Of a stretch of 64,000 nucleotides of DNA, positions 34,940 through 44,186 are shown piece after piece. Position 1 is the first letter of the stretch. Every line of letters starts with the position of its first letter. Made by a program: the position numbers and the translations under genes. Origin of the DNA: Pseudanabaena sp. PCC 7367 (GTDB lineage: Bacteria; Cyanobacteriota; Cyanobacteriia; Pseudanabaenales; Pseudanabaenaceae); NCBI RefSeq assembly GCF_000317065.1, contig NC_019690.1:124001-188000 (forward strand), given 5' to 3'. The notes under the pieces were generated by a model that did not search any database, had not been told where the DNA came from, and worked only from the letters and a program-made list of their open reading frames with translations.

Positions 34940-35399
34940 GTGCAGCCTCCAAATATTTACAACTTCTCATTCCTTGCTAGAAAATGAACAAGCATTGAGA
35001 ATCCTTATACTTTAATAAGTCATGCATTAACTATTAGTATTGTTTAGACTATCAAATATGTCAAGTCTTTCAATATAACAAACTATACTATTTGGCAAAG
35101 CTAGTTTATAGTTTTAATAGCTGCCGATGGATGCCGAAAGATTATTCTAATGATGTGCAATTTACTGCAAAGGTATTATTGGTGGGAAAAACATCTATGG
35201 AGTTGAACCTTAATTGATCAATTGAAGTGACTGGATTCGATATCTTTCAGTAGCTTATTTATCAAATTCCTGGCAATCAGAGACCATAAATACTAAGATT
35301 GGAACAAGCAATATCAAGTTTGCAAGCTAAGTAACATATCAGATATACTCCCGATTTTATAGTTACCTTGCATTTGTTAATTATTCTGTATCCATTCCT
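34940..35399. promoter_or_regulatory. AT-rich divergent intergenic region before padR
   Basis: 460 bases with no coding frame. Position suggests promoters for the small TM gene (minus) and the padR operon (plus). AT-rich motifs such as ATATCAGATATAC (about 35336-35348) may be operators. No similarity to the element A padR upstream region was obvious by eye. Confidence 0.35.
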
Positions 35400-35834
35400 A
35401 TGCCAAGAAAGCCAATCAAAGACCTATATATTCCATCGGGTGTTGAAGAGGATATCTTGAACGCCCTATCTAATAACGACAAGTTATATGGTCTTGAAAT
35501 TATCGACGCTATTGAAGAGGCAAGTCAGGGAGAACGGAAAATCGGTCTAGGTAGTCTTTATCCCACTCTTCACAGATTAGAGAAGAAAAAAAAGCTGGTT
35601 AAATCCAGGTGGGGAGAGGAAGAGGATGGAACAGGCGGTGCGAGAAGGAAATATTACAATCTCACCCCCCTTGGCAAACGATCATTAGAAGATTTACATA
35701 AATATCGCACCAAATTGTATGAATGGCAATCACCTTCTACTAAGCAAATCTCACCTTCGGAACATGATGAAATGTTATCTAGTGGAGCTGATGTAGCATT
35801 TGGGAATGGAGGTAATCACTTAAAGAAAATATAA
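35400..35834 (+). CDS. PadR-family transcriptional regulator (element B)
   Basis: 144 residues: GVEEDILNALSNNDKLYGLEIIDAIEEAS, GLGSLYPTLHRLEKKKKLVKSRWGEEE and GARRKYYNLTPLGKRSLEDL are the winged-helix PadR motifs. Paralogue of 5418-5819 with the same immediate neighbour, a 6-TM protein. Unlike the GC-richer copy in element A, its codons favour A/T, as in the following two genes, consistent with a separate history for this segment. Confidence 0.88.
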   Translation: MPRKPIKDLYIPSGVEEDILNALSNNDKLYGLEIIDAIEEASQGERKIGLGSLYPTLHRLEKKKKLVKSRWGEEEDGTGGARRKYYNLTPLGKRSLEDLHKYRTKLYEWQSPSTKQISPSEHDEMLSSGADVAFGNGGNHLKKI

Positions 35835-35928
35835 AGCGGTGGATTTATAGAGCTAGTTTTGATTAGCCCAAATAATAAGGCAAGTGTTACTAAATACTAG
35901 TGTGACTTAACATCATGAGGTGGCAATC

Positions 35929-36825
35929 ATGACATTCAAGAGATCTAATCGAGATAAAAATCTTCCTATCTGGGTTAATACCATTGTTCCTTATGAATAT
36001 AAAGCTGATTTAAATGAGCTTTACAACAGATGGAGACATAAAGGCTTCTCTGAGTCAGAAACGATATTTAAGGTGATTCAAGCATTACTATCATTACTTT
36101 TCGCAACTGTGAGAATGATTGTTTGCGATTTATCTGACTTTATATCTAGAATATGCTTTTTCCTTTCTCCAAGATTTCCTAAGAATCTTGAGTTCTTGGA
36201 AAAATCATTTTTATATGATTACCATGCCAGATCTATTAAATACGTCAGGATCTCTCAAGTTGCGGGATTTTTGGCATATGCATTATTTGGAATATTGGAT
36301 ATATGGTGTATTCCTTCAGCCAGAGAACAAGCCTGGATTATTCGCTACGGTCTTGTATGTCCCATTTTTCTGCTTGCATTCGTACTGTCTTTCTTCAAAT
36401 TTGCCAAAAGATGGCTTCATTTCACTTCATGTTTTTTATTTGTCATCGCGGGGGTTGGAATAAGTGTCATGATTGCACTCTCAGCTCCGGAAGAGATTGG
36501 TTATACAACTTATTACACGGGCCTTATCCTTACCGAAATATTCGGGTTTACCCTGTTTCGCCTTAGATTCATTGAGGCTTCAATAGCAGGATTTCTGATT
36601 TTTCTTAGTTACGAAATAGTCGCTTTATTTGTGCAAGAAGTATTATCTAGCTATGAATCAACTATTATTTTCGTGAACAATAATTTTTTCTTTGTCACTG
36701 CTTTTATTGCTGGGATGATTGCTTGCAATCATTTAGAACACTATGCAAGGCGCGATTATTTATTTAGATATCTTGCTGAAAATCGAAATTTAAAAGAGTT
36801 CTATTTACTGGGCAAGCATTACTAG
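35929..36825 (+). CDS. Six-TM sensor-like membrane protein coupled to PadR (element B)
   Basis: 298 residues; a ~95-residue cytoplasmic N-terminus, then six TM helices with ALFGILDIWCIP, AWIIRYGLVCP, YYTG, RLRFIEASI and VNNNFFFV and the short tail HYARRDYLFRYL. Clear paralogue of 5824-6717 and same membrane domain as the kinase at 17469-18860. ATG 35929 follows GAGGTGG; a GTG at 35920 lies inside it. The hydrolase gene starts 8 bases downstream, so padR, sensor and hydrolase may form one operon. Confidence 0.7.
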   Translation: MTFKRSNRDKNLPIWVNTIVPYEYKADLNELYNRWRHKGFSESETIFKVIQALLSLLFATVRMIVCDLSDFISRICFFLSPRFPKNLEFLEKSFLYDYHARSIKYVRISQVAGFLAYALFGILDIWCIPSAREQAWIIRYGLVCPIFLLAFVLSFFKFAKRWLHFTSCFLFVIAGVGISVMIALSAPEEIGYTTYYTGLILTEIFGFTLFRLRFIEASIAGFLIFLSYEIVALFVQEVLSSYESTIIFVNNNFFFVTAFIAGMIACNHLEHYARRDYLFRYLAENRNLKEFYLLGKHY

Positions 36826-36833
36826 ATCAGAAT

Positions 36834-37646
36834 ATGAAAGAAGGGCTTAATCTTGCTATTACAGAGTGCTTCCCTGACCGAAATTCCTCAAAACCTCCTA
36901 TTATTTTTATCCATGGTGCCTGGCATGGCAAGTGGTGCTGGGAAGAATATTTTTTATCTTACTTCAAGAACCATGGATATCATGCAGTGGCCTTTGACCT
37001 TCGTGGTCATGGTAACAGCCAAGGGAAAGAACATCTACAGTGTTCAAGAATAAGCAATTATGTTGATGATCTCGCTCGGGTGATTTCAATAATTGGAGAG
37101 TCTCCTATCTTGATTGGGCATTCAATGGGAGGCTTAGTCGTACAAAAATACCTGGAGAAAAGCACAGCTGATGCCGCAGTTTTACTAGCATCTATACCAA
37201 TTTCAGGGGTTATTAGATATGCCATTGATTTTTTTCTCAGGCATCCAATAGCTATGTTTAGAACCCATCTTCAACAGGATCTTTATCAAATTGTTAAAAC
37301 TCCTGAGTTCGTTAGGGAAAATTTTTTTTCCAAGGATATCTCCGTAAGCAAGATTCAAGAATATTTCTTTAAAATTCAGACTGAATCTTATTTTGCTTCC
37401 TTGGATATGCTGTTCTTAGATCTACCTTGTCCCAGAAAGATTTTGAAGGGTACACCCATGTTAGTTCTTGGCGCTCAGAATGATGTGATTGTTAATCCCA
37501 AGGAAGTTAGAGACACAGCTTTAGCATACAAAGCACCGGTCAAGATATTTGATGATATGGCACATGACATGATGTTGGAGACCAATTGGCAACTTGTCGC
37601 TAACTTTATTCTCGATTGGCTGCAGGGGACTTGCAGTTTCACATAA
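36834..37646 (+). CDS. Alpha/beta hydrolase
   Basis: 270 residues of the alpha/beta-hydrolase fold: IIFIHGAWHGKWCWEEYF (oxyanion strand), S97 in the nucleophile elbow GHSMGG, a variable lid (about 120-195), Asp in LGAQNDVIV and His in DDMAHDMM. Substrate unknown; esterase or lipase-like activity is likely. It follows the PadR-linked 6-TM gene by 8 bases, and element A has no copy at this place. If the 6-TM domain senses a lipid or ester signal, this enzyme might make or destroy it, but that is speculation. Confidence 0.82.
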   Translation: MKEGLNLAITECFPDRNSSKPPIIFIHGAWHGKWCWEEYFLSYFKNHGYHAVAFDLRGHGNSQGKEHLQCSRISNYVDDLARVISIIGESPILIGHSMGGLVVQKYLEKSTADAAVLLASIPISGVIRYAIDFFLRHPIAMFRTHLQQDLYQIVKTPEFVRENFFSKDISVSKIQEYFFKIQTESYFASLDMLFLDLPCPRKILKGTPMLVLGAQNDVIVNPKEVRDTALAYKAPVKIFDDMAHDMMLETNWQLVANFILDWLQGTCSFT

Positions 37647-37731
37647 GCTTTATGCTCAGTAGATTAGCTAGCATCTTAGCTCTGAAATAGGTTGGCTCCA
37701 GCCTATACTACATTGCCATATATTGCCTCCG

Positions 37732-37845
37732 GAGCCGCTTCGCTGGGTTCCGGTTAAGCACAGCCGAGCCGATCGCCGACGTGCAAGCGCATGCGTAGCA
37801 CGAGCAGGCGAGTGCTGTGGTAGGAACCAGCTTAAAAAGCGGCTC
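37732..37845. other. Long imperfect inverted repeat between convergent genes
   Basis: Arms of about 33 bases starting GAGCCGCTT (37732-37740) and ending AAGCGGCTC (37837-37845), with further pairing GGTTCC/GGAACC and CACAGC/GCTGTG, around a GC-rich core including CGCATGCG. It lies between the convergent hydrolase and relaxase genes, so it may act as a two-way terminator, or as a miniature mobile element. No coding frame. Confidence 0.5.
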
Positions 37846-37893
37846 TGGTAGGCAAGTGGGATTGCCTCTGGTGAGCTGAAGCAACCTAACTCT

Positions 37894-39939
37894 TTAGCGC
37901 CTGAGATCTTGATCGTTATTTTTAGAACGATCATCCCGCCGTTTCGGTGAAATTATTGTATGTAGATTTAGCTGCTCCAGTCTACGCTCACGGCCATAGC
38001 CCTGGTCATGCAGCTCCCGGTGAGCATCTTTAACCCTCTCAATCACCTGTGGGTGATACATAACTTCCCGGTTGATAATAAACTTACGCACATAATCAAG
38101 CTTTTGCTGCTCATCAATTCCTGTACAACGGGGACTAGCTTTCATAATTGCCGTCCTGATCTGACTAGGTGAGTAACGGGCAGCAAATAGCTTGATCGCA
38201 ATATCACGATCGGCGTTAATCCCCTCCTCTGTCACGCCCATCACATCCATATTCTGAGCCATGGCCTTACGTGCTAGTTCTTTGCGGAACTCACGGGTAG
38301 CATGACCGTTATATCCCTGCCAGTCTGGCTGTTCTAAGGCTTTCAAGGATGCATAGACACATTTATTCTGCGCTTTTTTGATTTCCTTACCAGTCAACGG
38401 CGGTAGTTTGGGTGGAGCGGGAAGCTGCTTTACGTCATGGACACTAAAAAATTGGTATATGCTTCTTGATTTAGGCTCTTTTGGTGACGCAGAAGAGTTT
38501 TTGGCTTTACTGGCCTGAGCCTGGGGTTTAGCTTTTGCCTGCTCAGATTTCACTCGCTGGTAGATCGGGTCTACGATCCGGCGCACGTAGGCATAGCGAT
38601 CAGCTGATCGCTCACGCATTAATTCAGGATAAGCATTTGCCACAATCCGCCGAATCGCTTCACGGCTCAAACCCCGCTTTGCCAAACGTTCTGCCATATA
38701 TCGATCAGCTCGGCCATAGACATTACTCACTCGTTGCCTGACCTTCTTACCCAGGACTCGCAAACTATGACGAAATGTACACCGTTGCCTGACAAATCGG
38801 CGGTAATTGTCGTGACGATCTTGATGCTGGTCTCTAAGTCGGGCAATCTTTGGTAAAGTGCGCTTGCTAGCAGCAGGTGACGAAGAACTAGCGGCATTTT
38901 CTGGTGATGCTTGCGATTCAGATTTGGTTGGCTCCGCTCGGAGCTTACTTCGTTCCCGGTCAAAACGAGCCCTTGAATAGAGATCGATCAACTGGCGCTG
39001 GTCTTCGCTAAATGTTGGGATTCTCCCCTGCCCTAAATTACTTTGCCGATCACCCCTATCTGTCTTGCTCAGATGTTTAGGTGGAAATGCCAGAATGGCA
39101 CTATCGCTTGCCAGACGAGCAAAAACATCGGATTGGCTGGCAGCAATATCAGCTTTAATCTGCTCAATCAATTCGCGCTCTAAACCAACGGCTAAACCCA
39201 TCTCTTCACGATCATATAAGCCAGATCGTTCCATCTCCTCTAATCGTTGATTTGCCAATTCAATCAAACGGTATATGTCTCCGCGATCTGTGCGGATACC
39301 CCTATTTTCTAGTTCAATTATTTTTGCACCAAGGTGAATTTGAGGGATGCGGAAAATATTTCGTTCTGCATAGCTACGATGGTCAACCCGCACATCGTGG
39401 CCAGCTCGCTCTAGGGCATCATTTACATAATCAGCCCAGGCTTTGTGATGCAGCTTTAAGGTTTGCTTTTGATCCCAGGCTTTGACTTTCTTGCCAAAGC
39501 CATTTTCATCGATCGGCCGCACTGTAAACAGAATATGGGCATGGGGATTATTACCATCAAAGTTATGGTACGCAATATCAACAATTTTTCCCTCTGACGC
39601 ATGTTGTTCTAAAACATATTGACGTACTAAGTCTTGTTTTTGCTCGTGGGTTAATTCGATCGGCAGTGCTACTTCATGTTCAAGAGCTACTAGAGCATCT
39701 TTCCGCTTTTCTGAATGCTCTACTGAATTCCATAGTTTATTGCGATCATAGACCCAGGTTGGTGCATTTAAAGGAGCAAATATCTCTGCACCATAGACAT
39801 CATCTTTACGCGTGTAATTAAATTCTAGATCGGTGCGTTCATCGTGGACAATTGATCCTGAACGATATGCAGCTGCAGCGGTTGCACTCCTCCCTTTACT
39901 TCTGGCTATTCGATTCATGCGTAAATGGTGGATAGCCAT
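37894..39939 (-). CDS. MobA/MobL-type relaxase, full length (element B)
   Basis: 681 residues from ATG 39939 (MAIHHLRMNRIARSKGRSA); an upstream ORF extension is non-coding oriT sequence. Y25 in AAYRSG and the NNPHAHILF metal strand define the MOBQ relaxase. The coiled coil after 200, a linker, a repeat near 440-490 (RADRYMAERLAKRGLSREAI) and a second near 575-625 (NADRDIAIKLFAARYSPSQI...SP) follow. It matches both element A pieces end to end, showing that those are one split gene. It diverges from the traD-like gene across oriT B. Confidence 0.87.
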   Translation of the reverse strand: MAIHHLRMNRIARSKGRSATAAAAYRSGSIVHDERTDLEFNYTRKDDVYGAEIFAPLNAPTWVYDRNKLWNSVEHSEKRKDALVALEHEVALPIELTHEQKQDLVRQYVLEQHASEGKIVDIAYHNFDGNNPHAHILFTVRPIDENGFGKKVKAWDQKQTLKLHHKAWADYVNDALERAGHDVRVDHRSYAERNIFRIPQIHLGAKIIELENRGIRTDRGDIYRLIELANQRLEEMERSGLYDREEMGLAVGLERELIEQIKADIAASQSDVFARLASDSAILAFPPKHLSKTDRGDRQSNLGQGRIPTFSEDQRQLIDLYSRARFDRERSKLRAEPTKSESQASPENAASSSSPAASKRTLPKIARLRDQHQDRHDNYRRFVRQRCTFRHSLRVLGKKVRQRVSNVYGRADRYMAERLAKRGLSREAIRRIVANAYPELMRERSADRYAYVRRIVDPIYQRVKSEQAKAKPQAQASKAKNSSASPKEPKSRSIYQFFSVHDVKQLPAPPKLPPLTGKEIKKAQNKCVYASLKALEQPDWQGYNGHATREFRKELARKAMAQNMDVMGVTEEGINADRDIAIKLFAARYSPSQIRTAIMKASPRCTGIDEQQKLDYVRKFIINREVMYHPQVIERVKDAHRELHDQGYGRERRLEQLNLHTIISPKRRDDRSKNNDQDLRR

Positions 39940-39980
39940 TTTTATTTTGCATTTTAATTGTTTTTCATTTATTCTGCCTT

Positions 39981-40044
39981 GGGGTCTTAGGGGCTGTGCC
40001 CCTAACGCGCAGGAGTTAGTCATAACTCCTATGTGCGCCCTTCG
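39981..40044. other. oriT: candidate oriT of element B
   Basis: On the minus strand reads CGAAGGGCGCACAT, then AGGAGTT / AACTCCT (7-bp stem, 40011-40017 and 40024-40030), then TTAGGGGC / GCCCCTAA (39987-39994 and 39998-40005). Order, spacing and bases match 713-785 in element A. Stems are fully paired in both while loops differ. Position between divergent traD-like and relaxase genes fits oriT. Confidence 0.62.
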
Positions 40045-40175
40045 ATTTTTCAACCTCGGGACAAATGCAAATAATGTAATTATTTTACCGTATTGTTTAC
40101 GATTTATGGGCATAATAATAGCTGGATACGGGTAAGATGATGGTATGACTGTTGCGCTAAAGTCAGGAGATTAAT

Positions 40176-40628
40176 ATGCCACGTCAAAAGAGTGCAGAGA
40201 AACTGGAGCAAGAATTAAAAAAGCTAAAAGCTAAACAGCAGAAAATTAGTGCTAAGTTGTCTGCCCAAAAGCGTAAGGATGATACCAGGCGTAAAATCCT
40301 GGTGGGGGCAACGATTATGGCCCAGGTGGAGCGAGGCGATTTTCCCGAAGATGTGTTAATTGATATACTCGATAAACATCTAGTCCGGCCACGGGATCGG
40401 GAGCTATTTGATCAGCTGGATGTGGATGCTAAGCAGCAAAATTTAGCTGCGGATATAAAAGCTGAATCAGTTGCACCTGAGGTTATTACTGAGTCTGTGG
40501 TGCCAAAAAGGACACGATCTGTAAAGTCGGCTAGGTCTAACAAGGTTTCAGATAAAAGTGCTAGGCCTGCTCGTCTACCGCAAAGTACCTCTCAAGATAA
40601 GATGCTGGAGCAGTTTAATCTGCACTAG
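40176..40628 (+). CDS. TraD-like relaxosome accessory protein (element B)
   Basis: 150 residues: an N-terminal coiled coil (EKLEQELKKLKAKQQKISAK), the core KRKDDTRRKILVGATIMAQVERGD shared in pattern with small TraD proteins, a variable Ser/Lys linker and the tail LPQSTSQDKMLEQFNLH. The element A homologue has the same core and tail although the linker differs. The conserved tail may contact the relaxase or coupling protein. Preceded by AGGAGA 6 bases from the ATG. Confidence 0.62.
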   Translation: MPRQKSAEKLEQELKKLKAKQQKISAKLSAQKRKDDTRRKILVGATIMAQVERGDFPEDVLIDILDKHLVRPRDRELFDQLDVDAKQQNLAADIKAESVAPEVITESVVPKRTRSVKSARSNKVSDKSARPARLPQSTSQDKMLEQFNLH

Positions 40629-40845
40629 ACTCTGATTCGGGTGTATTAGTATCTTTGGGGGTTGGTTTGCGTAGGGTGAGGCGACCATTTACTGGAAATG
40701 CATCGAGCATTACTTCATAGCCTTCACCATCTTTATGGGGCCAGGCGGCACCAATCTCTTTCCATACTGATGATTTATCGCCATCCCGCTCTTTGACGGT
40801 ATAGGCGACCAGGGCTGGTGTCTTTGATGCTGTTGGATTGGACAT
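40615..40845 (-). CDS. Small conserved plasmid-type protein
   Basis: 76 residues: LVAYTVKERDGDKSSVWKEIGAAWPHKDGEGYEVMLDAFPVNGRLTLRKPT is the pattern of a small protein widespread on plasmids and near conjugation genes, function unknown. ATG 40845 chosen; longer upstream frames run through non-conserved sequence. Its 3' end overlaps the traD-like gene end by 14 bases, tail to tail. Confidence 0.7.
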   Translation of the reverse strand: MSNPTASKTPALVAYTVKERDGDKSSVWKEIGAAWPHKDGEGYEVMLDAFPVNGRLTLRKPTPKDTNTPESESSAD

Positions 40846-40993
40846 GTTACTCTCGCTGGTTTGCACTTGGGTGTTTTTTGCGTATATCCCATAGTCAAAG
40901 GATCGTAAATAATAATTGCTGTTGTAATTGAATTGACTGGAAGGGTATGAGGCCAAGGCACTTCCGCGATGCCTTGACCTCGGTGGCGGGACT

Positions 40994-41200
40994 CTAATAC
41001 CGGGGCGGATGCATGCTGAGATATTTGGTATAAATTGGATTCCCGAACCAAAGGACATTGAATCCATCGCCTTTATCATTTTTGTAGACTAGCCCAACCC
41101 TTTCATATTTGGCTTTCTCTACCCCTTCTAGCTTCAAGACTTGAAATAACTCAAAGTCTGGGTGCGGTTTCTTGATGGTTTGAGTGGTTGTGTTGGTCAT
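40994..41200 (-). CDS. Small hypothetical protein related to neighbour
   Basis: 68 residues: FQVLKLEGVEKAKYERVGLVYKNDKGDGFNVLW. The V-G-...-Y-K-N-D-K-G-D-G-F segment resembles the G-A-A-W-P-H-K-D-G-E-G-Y segment of the protein at 40615-40845, so both may belong to one small family. ATG 41200 with GGAGAAAA upstream. Confidence 0.55.
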   Translation of the reverse strand: MTNTTTQTIKKPHPDFELFQVLKLEGVEKAKYERVGLVYKNDKGDGFNVLWFGNPIYTKYLSMHPPRY

Positions 41201-41494
41201 ATTTTTCTCCGTTCTGTTTGGGTTAGTTGACTTACAAGCCCCAATACAAGGGACGGCTGGGGATGGATGACTAAGCGTTTTTTTGCAAAGCATCTTGCTT
41301 TGATGGCGCGAGGAAGACGCGGTACGTGGCGGGGAAAAAAATACTTGTCAGACGGACGATGTCCCTTATGGGGTTTGCGGTAAGGCAATTCTTTCCCAAG
41401 CAGTTTTTGGGAGAGGGTGACTGGTACATGACAAATCAAGTCATCCGGAAATGCTGTCAGATCGCCATAGAGGGCTTTTGAGGTGATGCAGCTA
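41201..41494. other. Intergenic stretch between small gene and IS630
   Basis: 294 bases. An 80-codon frame is present but has no recognisable protein pattern; it is treated as non-coding. Probably the promoter side of the small-protein gene. Confidence 0.4.
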
Positions 41495-42711
41495 GTGGAT
41501 TGTCAGCTTTCAATTTGTGGGTAAAGTCGCTTAAGGCGAATACGAGCATCTGCAGTTGTGAATTGCCAATCTACCGACTTCTGCAAATGATTACGCTCAA
41601 TGAACCAAGCTGATGTTTCTTGTTCAAGAGTTTCTCGATCTGGGATCCGTCGATCCAGACATTGTCGGGTTAGTGCAGACAGCTCGATTTCGGCAATATT
41701 TAGCCAACTTCCATGTTTGGGCGTATGGTGAATTTCTAGCCGTTCGACCAACCGACGCGCAGTGGACGGAGCAAAGGCCTGATAGAGCGAGGCAAGTTTG
41801 TGAATGTTCAAATTGTCACATACCAAAATGACAGTCTCGCAATCGGCGTAGTCTTGTTCAAGTAAGCGTTGAATTTCGATCGCCCAATCAACTGAGGTTC
41901 TGCGTTCACTCACAACTGCTTTACGCCAACCGGCCAAAGGTTCTGTAAACAAGAAAATATTAGCGGTGCCATTGCGCTCATATTCATAATCTACCAACTC
42001 TGGTTGTCCTGATTTAGCCGGCAATGGAATGCGTGTTTGTTTAACCAATTGCACCGGTTTTTCATCCATGCAAATTACCGGATGCTTAGAATCATAGGGT
42101 TGGTGATAAATCTCTAGTACATCTTCCATATGAGCAACAAAATCGGCATTTTGCTCAGGTGGAATCACATACTGTTGACGTAGATGTGGTTTCAGTTCGT
42201 TTTTTTCAGCACTTGTCGCACGGTCTCGTGACAAATAGCTGGTACAATTTCTAACTCCACCGCTTTATCAGCAAGCAATCGCAATGTCCAGCGAGCATGA
42301 CCAGCAGGTGGTTCGCTACAACGTAAGGCTATTAGCTTTGCCTCCGACTCTCCATCACATACGTGTGGTCGTGGCGCACTTTGGCGAGGTTTGCGTGCCA
42401 AGGCCGACTCTAAACCTCCTTCAATCAATCGTTGACGCAGGTTGGCTACTGTATTGCGATGGCAACTAAAGGTGGCGGCGGCTTCCGCATCTGTCCAGTT
42501 CTGGCCATTTATATCGATATTTAACAGAATGTTGGCATGTTTGATTTTATAGGCGGCGGCCTTACCAGTAGACACAAGATTTTGCAGCTCTTCGCGCTCT
42601 TCCTTGCTCAAACGGACGATATAGCGTTTAGGCATAATATACTGCTCGGATAACATAGGTATAGTTTATCCATCTTTCCCTTAACTCACAAACCCAAGAT
42701 TGACAGAACAC
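41495..42711 (-). mobile_element. IS630-family insertion sequence
   Basis: 1217 bp flanked by TA on both sides (41493-41494 and 42712-42713, each within CTAG). Imperfect inverted ends start GTG and share TGTCA and TTTGTG at matching positions. Contains one transposase coded in two overlapping frames. TA target duplication and the DDE protein are diagnostic. Confidence 0.87.
41503..42656 (-). CDS. IS630-family transposase, two frames joined by frameshift
   Basis: The first frame (42192-42656 minus) encodes the helix-turn-helix half (ATFSCHRNTVANLRQRLIEGG). The second (41503-42234 minus) encodes the DDE half: CMDEKPVQLV, VCDNLNIHK and HHTPKHGSWLNIAEIELS. They overlap at a run of seven A on the coding strand (seven T at 42200-42206), a classic -1 slippage site that would give one protein of about 380 residues. 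Cut-and-paste transposition at TA is expected. No other damage seen. Confidence 0.88.
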
Positions 42712-42737
42712 TAGGGCAAAATAACCAATCAAAACTA

Positions 42738-43559
42738 ATGAGTATTACCAGCTTAGGCATTGCTTTGAAAGTCCCCACACTGGGGGCGAATAATCTTGAT
42801 CCGGTCACTACTAACTATGTGGCGAATATTATTACGGCGGGTGGCACAATTTCCAGTGCGGCGATCGCTGCTAGTGATCAATTAGTGCGCGGTTTGAAAG
42901 CTGATGGCTTGTGGAACTTGCTGCAAGAAGTCTATCCCTTCTGTGGCGATTTTAATGCAGCCCTGGTAAAGCTAAAAACTGTCACTGGCCAGAATGTTTT
43001 AACTAATCATAATTTCGTGAGCGGTGATTATATTGAGTCCACCGGATTGACCAGTAATGGTACTACTAAATACTTGGGGACTGACTTCACCCCCAGCATA
43101 CATAGTGGTGATGATTTTAGTCTTGGTGTTTATTGCCCCGATGCCTCAACAGATTCTAATGCGATCGCCTGTCGTAATTCGATCGCAAGTCGCCGACAGC
43201 TTTTAGCCCCTAGAAGCGGAGGATCAACGATCTCCTACTTAGTGGATAGCGATCGGGTCGATTCAGGAACTTTAAGCACCAGCAATGGGGCTTTTGGGTC
43301 TTTGATTGGCTCGAAGCTGGGCACTAACCTTGAGGCTTATCAAAATGGAGTCAGCGTTATTTCTGGCGCGGTTGTGGCTAGTCCCACTAAACCCACGGTC
43401 GAATACTTTGTGTTTGCACTGAATGATAATGGTGCGGTATCAACCCACAGTGCAACCACCTACAGCTTTGGCTTTATCGGTGATGGGCTTACCGATACTC
43501 AGGTGACCAGCCTTCACAATCGCATCTTGGCGTTCCAGCAATCACTAGGCCGAGCCTGA
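42738..43559 (+). CDS. LamG/concanavalin-like structural or phage-type protein
   Basis: 273 residues, Ser/Thr/Gly-rich beta protein. RGLKADGLWNLLQEVYPFCG near residue 50 and the C-terminal FIGDGLTDTQVTSLHNRILAFQQSLGR are characteristic of LamG-like proteins in phages and cyanobacteria. It begins 26 bases after the IS630 right end, so its native promoter or a longer 5' part may have been removed. Likely a binding or tail-associated protein; ligand unknown. Confidence 0.6.
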   Translation: MSITSLGIALKVPTLGANNLDPVTTNYVANIITAGGTISSAAIAASDQLVRGLKADGLWNLLQEVYPFCGDFNAALVKLKTVTGQNVLTNHNFVSGDYIESTGLTSNGTTKYLGTDFTPSIHSGDDFSLGVYCPDASTDSNAIACRNSIASRRQLLAPRSGGSTISYLVDSDRVDSGTLSTSNGAFGSLIGSKLGTNLEAYQNGVSVISGAVVASPTKPTVEYFVFALNDNGAVSTHSATTYSFGFIGDGLTDTQVTSLHNRILAFQQSLGRA

Positions 43560-44186
43560 TCATTTCATCGTTTCGAGTATTTTGATTGTTTTGAGCAGCT
43601 AAATGCCCTAAGCCATAGGCTCTAAACCTGTAGCGATCTTAGGGGCTTAATTACACTAAGACCAAAAAATTTGGGGGCTATTTGTATATATAAGTTAAAA
43701 TGGTGTAAATTATTAAGTAAATTAGGCTTCATTATTCAAATCAACTTGCCGGAGTTGATTATGTGGTGGAAGAGATAGTTAAAAGTTAGTTCAAGGAGTC
43801 TAAGCTGTAAATTACTTGTAATTTAGTAAATATTAGCGATCGGCGCTAGTGATTTTGTCTAGTGGTTTAGACTAGCTCACAAATTTTTTCAATAAAGTAT
43901 TTTATTTTCGCTTTATTGCAGGATATAAATTGGTCTATTAATCGTCTTAGTTATTAATTAAGTGCCAATAAATACTATTAAACGTCTAGAATCTGATTTT
44001 TAAATTTAAATTATCTTTTCTAAAGATTTTACCAGTAACAGTAACTTTTGTATTTTTGGAGGGCAAATTAATAATAAAAGTTTGATTGTTTTTGATTTAG
44101 CTGATTAATTATATTTGTTAATTTCAATTTAATTTAATTTATTAGCTTAACTGATAAAGCCAAACACGACGAGGAAGAATGGATAA
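43560..44186. other. AT-rich gene-free region
   Basis: 627 bases, markedly AT-rich (many ATTAAT/TTTAAT runs). No frame of note, no recognisable RNA gene. It may contain a promoter for the gene at 44187. Confidence 0.45.

Noticed and set aside
37732-37845. Integron attC site
   Set aside because: No matching RYYYAAC/GTTRRRY core pairs and no integrase in the window.
41197-41439. 80-codon minus-strand frame
   Set aside because: Overlaps the start of the small gene at 40994-41200, is not protein-like and has no ribosome site.
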